Below are positions 59,127-64,000 of a DNA stretch of 64,000 nucleotides, one piece after another. The notes beneath the pieces were generated by a model that saw only the letters and a program-made list of their open reading frames with translations, searched no databases and was not told where the DNA came from. The DNA comes from Conus ventricosus (taxonomy: Eukaryota > Mollusca > Gastropoda > Neogastropoda > Conidae). The stretch is from assembly GCA_018398815.1 (NCBI GenBank), contig CM031600.1, forward strand, positions 47,614,792 to 47,678,791, read 5' to 3'. Made by a program: the position numbers and the translations under genes. How positions within the stretch are numbered: the stretch's first letter is position 1; the number at the start of each line of letters is the position of its first letter.

Positions 59127-62100
59127 ATGGATAAATTATATGAAGGACCAGACAAAATTTTTTGAAGCAATGCAAGAAAATTTTTTCAAGAGCACTGAAT
59201 GATATTGATTTAAAAGTCATTAATCCAGCAAGCGTCGGGCAAGTGTTGCTCATGCTATTTTCAAGTTCCAAGTAAACTAACAATAGACCCGCCAGTTAAA
59301 GTAATGTTAGCTGTTTTAATCGACTATGTAAAAATAAATGAAGAAAATCTAGAAGTCTGGGTCTCAACTAAACAACAGGTTATTTTTTTCTCGCAATGAT
59401 TAACTCCCGGTTGGGCGGGCCCAAACTGCTTACACAGTTTGATGTGGCCGCTGAAGAAGCCAAAATGAGAGGCTCTGGTTGGTCAGAGGGCGAAGTCTTA
59501 GAGATCAGATTAAAACGTCAAAGTATGCACGATTGTAGGCAAGGGCTTACATTCCATACCTCCAGCATTAGTTGCAAAAAAGCAGTTCTAAACATAAAGA
59601 ATACAGACAACAAATGTTTTATGTGGTGTGTTCTTGCAAGGCTGCATCACGTCCGCAAAAAGCAGAGAGAGTGTCTAACTTTTCACCCTTACATCAATGA
59701 TTTTAAACTTTAGGGGAATATCCTTTCCGTTAGCGTGGATTCCATTGATCATTTTGAAGAACAAAACAACCAATACTGTTAATGTCTACACATGGGATGA
59801 GGAAACAAATCTACAACCTATTAAAGTGTCCAAGAACAGTCCAACGATTGGCGAAACCAGACAAAATCATGTTGCTTACTACTGATGCTTTCACCAACAG
59901 GGCTACCGCATTACACATTGATACGCACAATGAGTAGAAAAACAAAAATTCTGCAGAAAATGTTTAACAAGAATTCCATCTGCTCAAGCGCAAGCGAACA
60001 TAAGAAACTTGTATCGGCCCAGTTGACTGAAATTTCAGAACTAATTACACCCCCACCCGGAATCAAAAAGTTAGTTTTAAGAACTGGAAAAAACTGCAAA
60101 ATTCTCCATTGTTGTTTCGCAGACTTCGAGTCGCTTATTGTTCCTTATGAAGGGCCGGCGCCACAAAAACTTCGAAAAAACAGTCTTAATGGTAATCATC
60201 AGATTTGTTCATTTGCCTTCATTGTTGTCAGGTCGGTGGCATCATTCAACGCCAGAATTTACAGAGGACCAAATGCGGCTAAAAGATTTTTACAGGCATG
60301 CAGCAAGTGCGCAATGACTGTTCTAATAATTGAATTTATCTAAAATCTTTAATGACGCCTGAAGCCCAAGAAACAGTATGACTCAGCCACACATTGTTGG
60401 ATTTGGGGTTTTTAGAACCCCAGTGAAGAAGAAACAAATCCGCCCAGTAAGAGACCATGATCACATTAGTGGAAAGTTCGAGGAGCAGCGCACAAAAAAA
60501 CTGAAAATCTTCAACAAAAGTTTGAACCAAAGAATGGAAGCTGCCTGTATTCTTTCCAACTTGCAAAGGTTATGACTCCATCTTATATGAAAGCAGTAGA
60601 CGATGCTTTTAGGGTGTCATGCATTGCACAGCCCATCAAAAAAAGTACATGTGTTTCACTTTAAATAATGTCTTTTTATGGACTCTATGCAGCCCATGAT
60701 GGGATCATTAGAGTCACTAGCTTGCCCTTAAAGTCCTCCCCAAAAACGGAAGAATATTTTGACCCAACGCTTGTTAGAAGGGCGTTTACCCTATGATACA
60801 TGAACAGTTGGGAAAGGTTTGACGAAGATACACTTCCCCCTAAAGGCGCGTTCTTTTCTAGTCTTAGAGGAAGGACATTCAGTGATTTGATTCCCAAAAA
60901 TGCTCAAGATGCGTGGCAAAAGTTAGATTGTAAAACGATGGGAGACTATCATGATCCTATTGATGGTGATGTTGTTTGTTGGCGGACGTTTTTGAAAATT
61001 ATAGAAGACCTGCATGAAACATTATAGCCTGGATCCCGCGCATACAATTTCGCGCCGGGATGGTTGGGGATGCTTTCTTAAAGTTTACGGGGAGTACAGA
61101 TTGATTTATTGTCTGACCTCCCAATGATACAGATGATTGAAAACGGATTGCGTGGAGGAATTAGTATGGCGTGCATCATTATGAAAAAGGCAAACAAAAA
61201 TATTTGGGGAGACTATGATCCGAAGTAAAAAGGTTCTAACTATTCATGTATTTAGATGCAAAACAATCTGTATGGATGGGCAATGGCGCAATCACTTCCA
61301 TTACGCAACTTTAAATGTACACAGAAGAAAAATCCGAAAAAATATTCAAAAGCATTAAAGTGGTTGAGCATTTTAAAACACCGGGTCAACAGCGTGGATA
61401 CATTCTAGAAGTTGATTTTAGAATCCTCATGAACCCCATGACCTGCATAATGACTATCATTAGCAGCAGAAAGCCTAAAGTTTAAAACCCAAGAGAGCCG
61501 CCTAAACTTGTGCCTAATCTTGGGGCAAAAAAATTATGTCTGTCATTTAAGACTTCTGCAATTTTATTTAAGACATGGGTTGAAGTTGACAGCAGTTCAT
61601 CGTTTAATTGTTTTGATCAAAAAAACAGTTCATGAAACATTAATCATGAAGAACATGATCTCAAAAACTAAATCCACAGATGCTTCAGAAAAAGACTTTT
61701 TCAAGTTGATGAACAACAGCTGTTTTGGAAAGATTATGGAGAACCCGCACAAGCGCAAAGATGTTAGTTTGGTCACCAAGAGAACGAAGCAATTAAGCTG
61801 ACTTCAAACCTAATTATCAGGACTTCAAAAGATTTCATGATCAGCTTTTTAGCATAACGATGAAAAAAAAGAAAGTCAAATTAGACAAGCCGTATTTATG
61901 GGTTTACCGTTTTAGATTTTCAAAGCTTTTGATGTTAGAATTTCTTTAGGGAATACTTTAAACCGGGTACCCAGAGTCCAGAGTACTTTACACAGTTTAC
62001 AGATAGTTTTGTTATAGATATCCCTACTGAAGACATTATAAAGACATGGAAATCGAAGGGCAAAAGGGGACATGCAGGATGGTATGATACATCGATTCCC

Positions 62101-62475
62101 CAAAAGATTCACCTTTGCATTCAATTACTAATAAGAAGGTTTTAGGAAAGTTAAAAGGATGAATTATCGGAGGGGTGATTAAGGAGTTTTATTGGTTTAA
62201 GATCGAAAATGTACAGTATTTCAAGCCAGGAGAAAACCATTAAGAAAGCAAAGGAATATCTCGCAGTGTTGTGCAGTCAAACATATCAATGACAACTACA
62301 AAAAAGCATTGTTTGAAAATAAGACTTTTCTATGACAACGTAAAACTGCGATTTTATTACATGAGATCAACACAACGGTTGTAACAAAGAAGTCATTAGA
62401 TAGAACAAACACAAAAAGTGTGTTTGTTAATCCAGAGTTTTCATATGCAATAGGGCACTGGAGGACCGCATTAAA
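59127..62475 (+). pseudogene. Second copy of the pPolB gene, heavily frame-broken
   Basis: Collinear with 50128-53474. Exonuclease motif I (YADFE-like) is near 60117-60140, NNSCFGK is near 61709-61730, and the YTDTDS site near 61990-62010 is disrupted by an insertion. No frame exceeds about 150 codons. Some differences restore frames broken in copy 1 and others break frames that are open there. The errors are therefore independent rather than inherited. Confidence 0.85.
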
Positions 62476-62780
62476 CGGGGGGGTTTTTATATTTTTCATC
62501 AACTTTTTTAAAAGGGATCAATCATAGCTTCATCCAATTCATTTAAATCTTTTCTCTGTTTGTTTGGGTGCGTTCGAATTTTTTTTTTTTATTTAAAGAT
62601 TTTCTTTTTCCCAATTTGGGGGTTTGGTTGTAGGTGATCTGGATGGTTTAGCATGCATTGATTTAATCCTCAAAAAATGTTCCCCTCAATAGCTTACACG
62701 CATCAATGATTCCGTATCATTTTCAAGGTTTTTCCCTTTACCATTTTTGTTTCGTTCTGCACTTCGTCCTGAGCTTCCAT
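62476..62780 (-). pseudogene. Second copy of the small coiled-coil gene
   Basis: Matches 53475-53781 on the minus strand, including the ATG equivalent at 62780, with further indels near 62705, 62690 and 62590. Not translatable as written. Confidence 0.6.
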
Positions 62781-62805
62781 TTTAACTCAAATTTTATTTA
62801 GGGTA

Positions 62806-63757
62806 AATTAATTAAGGGGGAACTGTGTTGGTGGGTTATCTGCAGTTCTTCCTTCACAAAAGATCTTTGAGGGCTGGTTGTTTTGTTGTGTCAGTTTCTC
62901 GTAAAAAATACACGGGCGGATTCTTTTTTAAATTCTTTTTATTTCATTTGGTAACATCCAAACTGGATCTGTTGCCCTGATGCGTGCCCCCTTTCTGTTC
63001 CCCCCGGTAAATAAGGTTTCCTTCTTTTAAACCAAATGGTAATAGTTTGTGGTTGTGCCGGGGTCTTCAGCAACTTTTATTGTTTTCTTTTGATTGCTTG
63101 TACTGGTTTTAGCCCTTTAAATTCTTCATTATTCATTGCGCGTAGAATGGGGCGTTTCTAACCCATTCTGTGTTGGGGAGAATTGTCAATCAGCTCTCTA
63201 TGATACTGGAAAGAAAAAAAAGTCTTTCAGCTAACTGTTGTTAAAGTTTTCAACTAAAGCCTGTGATCTTTTAAAAATCCGGGAATCCCTCTTTTAATGG
63301 TAACTCTATTTTTAAACAATATTGATTCACTTGGCCTTTAAATTCTTTTCCGTCATCGACTTAAATCATGCGAGGATAAGTTAAGGGACCTCGCTGGTAT
63401 ATCAGTTGTATGGCAACAGCAACAGCAGAAGCACTCTTTGTGTTAATGGTTCTGCATCTTTGTATCTTGAAGCTATGTCAATGACTGTGAGTGCGTACTT
63501 AAATCTTTTTCGTCTAATCTTTGTCATGGGGTAAATATAGAAGGTCCATTTGATGGGTGTCGTTCGGTATTGTATTGGACAAGTGTGGTCTTTGTATTCG
63601 TCTAGGTGCAGGAAAATAAATTTGCCAAATCGCTTGTTTGTTTAAACCATTCCTTTGCTGTTTGTTCACTGACTCCGCCGCTTTGGCTTAGCTTTTTTAT
63701 TGCCGTGTTTCCCCTTTCCCAAATATCCTTTTGGCGAATAATAGATTTTGTTCTTTT
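62806..63757 (-). pseudogene. Second copy of the integrase gene, heavily frame-broken
   Basis: Collinear with 53807-54736. The start codon equivalent is lost (CAT to CTT on the plus strand near 63753). The core containing QVDDGKEF- and ALVENFN-equivalent sequence is recognisable but split by many indels. The N-terminal helix-turn-helix region is the best preserved part (frame 63602-63832). Confidence 0.8.
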
Positions 63758-63762
63758 TTTAT

Positions 63763-64000
63763 TCAGCCAATTATTATGTGCAAAAAATACAAAAGGGGTC
63801 ATACCAAAGACAATAAACACGATTTCTTGCATCTTTTGTTTTTTTGTTGGTTGATAAAAGTCACTGAATTTGGTGGGGGCAATGTTTCGATTGGTTTGCC
63901 TGTTACAAGATAATATTTTTTATTGCTGGTCAAACATTTTTAAAATGTGTAAGCTGCATGCCCTTTTTTTTTCAGTGTGTCGTTAATAAAATCTAACTGC
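63763..64000 (-). pseudogene. Second copy of the MASL small membrane protein gene, cut by the window end
   Basis: Matches 54743-54980; only the C-terminal part, including the hydrophobic helix EIVFIVFGM, lies in the window. It carries extra T-run indels. Confidence 0.7.

Larger units (their letters stand above)
58372..64000. repeat. Second copy of 49.38-54.98 kb (direct repeat about 9.0 kb away), indel-rich
   Basis: Collinear with copy 1 from the start of the MSVQ gene to the window end. 58430 aligns with about 49427 and 63980 with about 54960. It differs by very many small indels and by lengthened T, A, G or C runs. The direction is the same, so this is a tandem duplication whose unit includes the right half of the element plus 55.0-58.4 kb, or an assembly duplication. 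Copy 2 runs off the window end. Confidence 0.95.

Noticed and set aside
43464..64000. Long terminal inverted repeats of the Polinton-like element
   Set aside because: The regions outside the ATPase gene and outside the Cys-rich gene were compared by eye in inverted orientation and no matching ends were seen; the true ends may be degraded, lost or beyond the region compared.

Overview
The window looks like eukaryotic, probably molluscan (gastropod-like) genomic DNA. There are spliced genes with GT-AG introns, very abundant CA/GT, CT/GA and homopolymer tracts, a tRNA-derived retroposon, invertebrate-type non-LTR retrotransposons, terminal-inverted-repeat (TIR) DNA transposons and a Polinton/Maverick-type element. 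The taxon is an inference from this mix; no single marker in the window proves it.

Layout. 0-10.5 kb is almost gene-free: compound microsatellites, a poly-G tract of about 140 bp, a telomere-like tract inside a palindrome (8.0-8.4 kb) and a minisatellite of about 60 bp per unit (8.5-10.2 kb). 10.7-12.8 kb holds a decayed LINE. 14.7-19.5 kb is an actin locus with CArG boxes, a first coding exon, an intron at the classical codon 41/42 position and a long second exon; the coding sequence is riddled with insertions and frame breaks. 20.5-22.5 kb carries tandem repeats. 24.3-32.7 kb is one family of a 42-47 bp minisatellite interrupted by two elements of about 3 kb, each with short TIRs and a target-site duplication; the second contains a BED-finger (hAT-like) transposase fragment and a truncated LINE. 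34.5-35.4 kb is an 847-bp retroposon with a tRNA-like head, poly-A tail and 14-bp target-site duplication. 38.9-42.4 kb carries four clean 3'-terminal coding exons (minus strand) of a microcephalin (MCPH1)-like BRCT protein.

43.4-56.6 kb is a Polinton-like element: packaging ATPase, probable minor and major capsid proteins, several membrane or coiled-coil structural candidates, protein-primed family-B DNA polymerase and a retroviral-type integrase, plus small orphan genes. The pieces fit a virus-like transposon that integrates (integrase), copies itself (polymerase) and could once have packaged itself (ATPase and capsid genes). No protease and no long terminal inverted repeats were recognised. 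Because it lies upstream of the MCPH1-like exons, it may sit in an intron of that gene or just 5' of it.

58.4-64.0 kb repeats 49.4-55.0 kb in the same orientation, about 9.0 kb further on, with far more small indels. Frame damage across the window concentrates in multi-copy sequence (actin, Polinton copies, minisatellites), while the single-copy MCPH1-like exons are perfect. That pattern fits poor consensus polishing in repeats at least as well as biological decay, so 'pseudogene' labels here are provisional.
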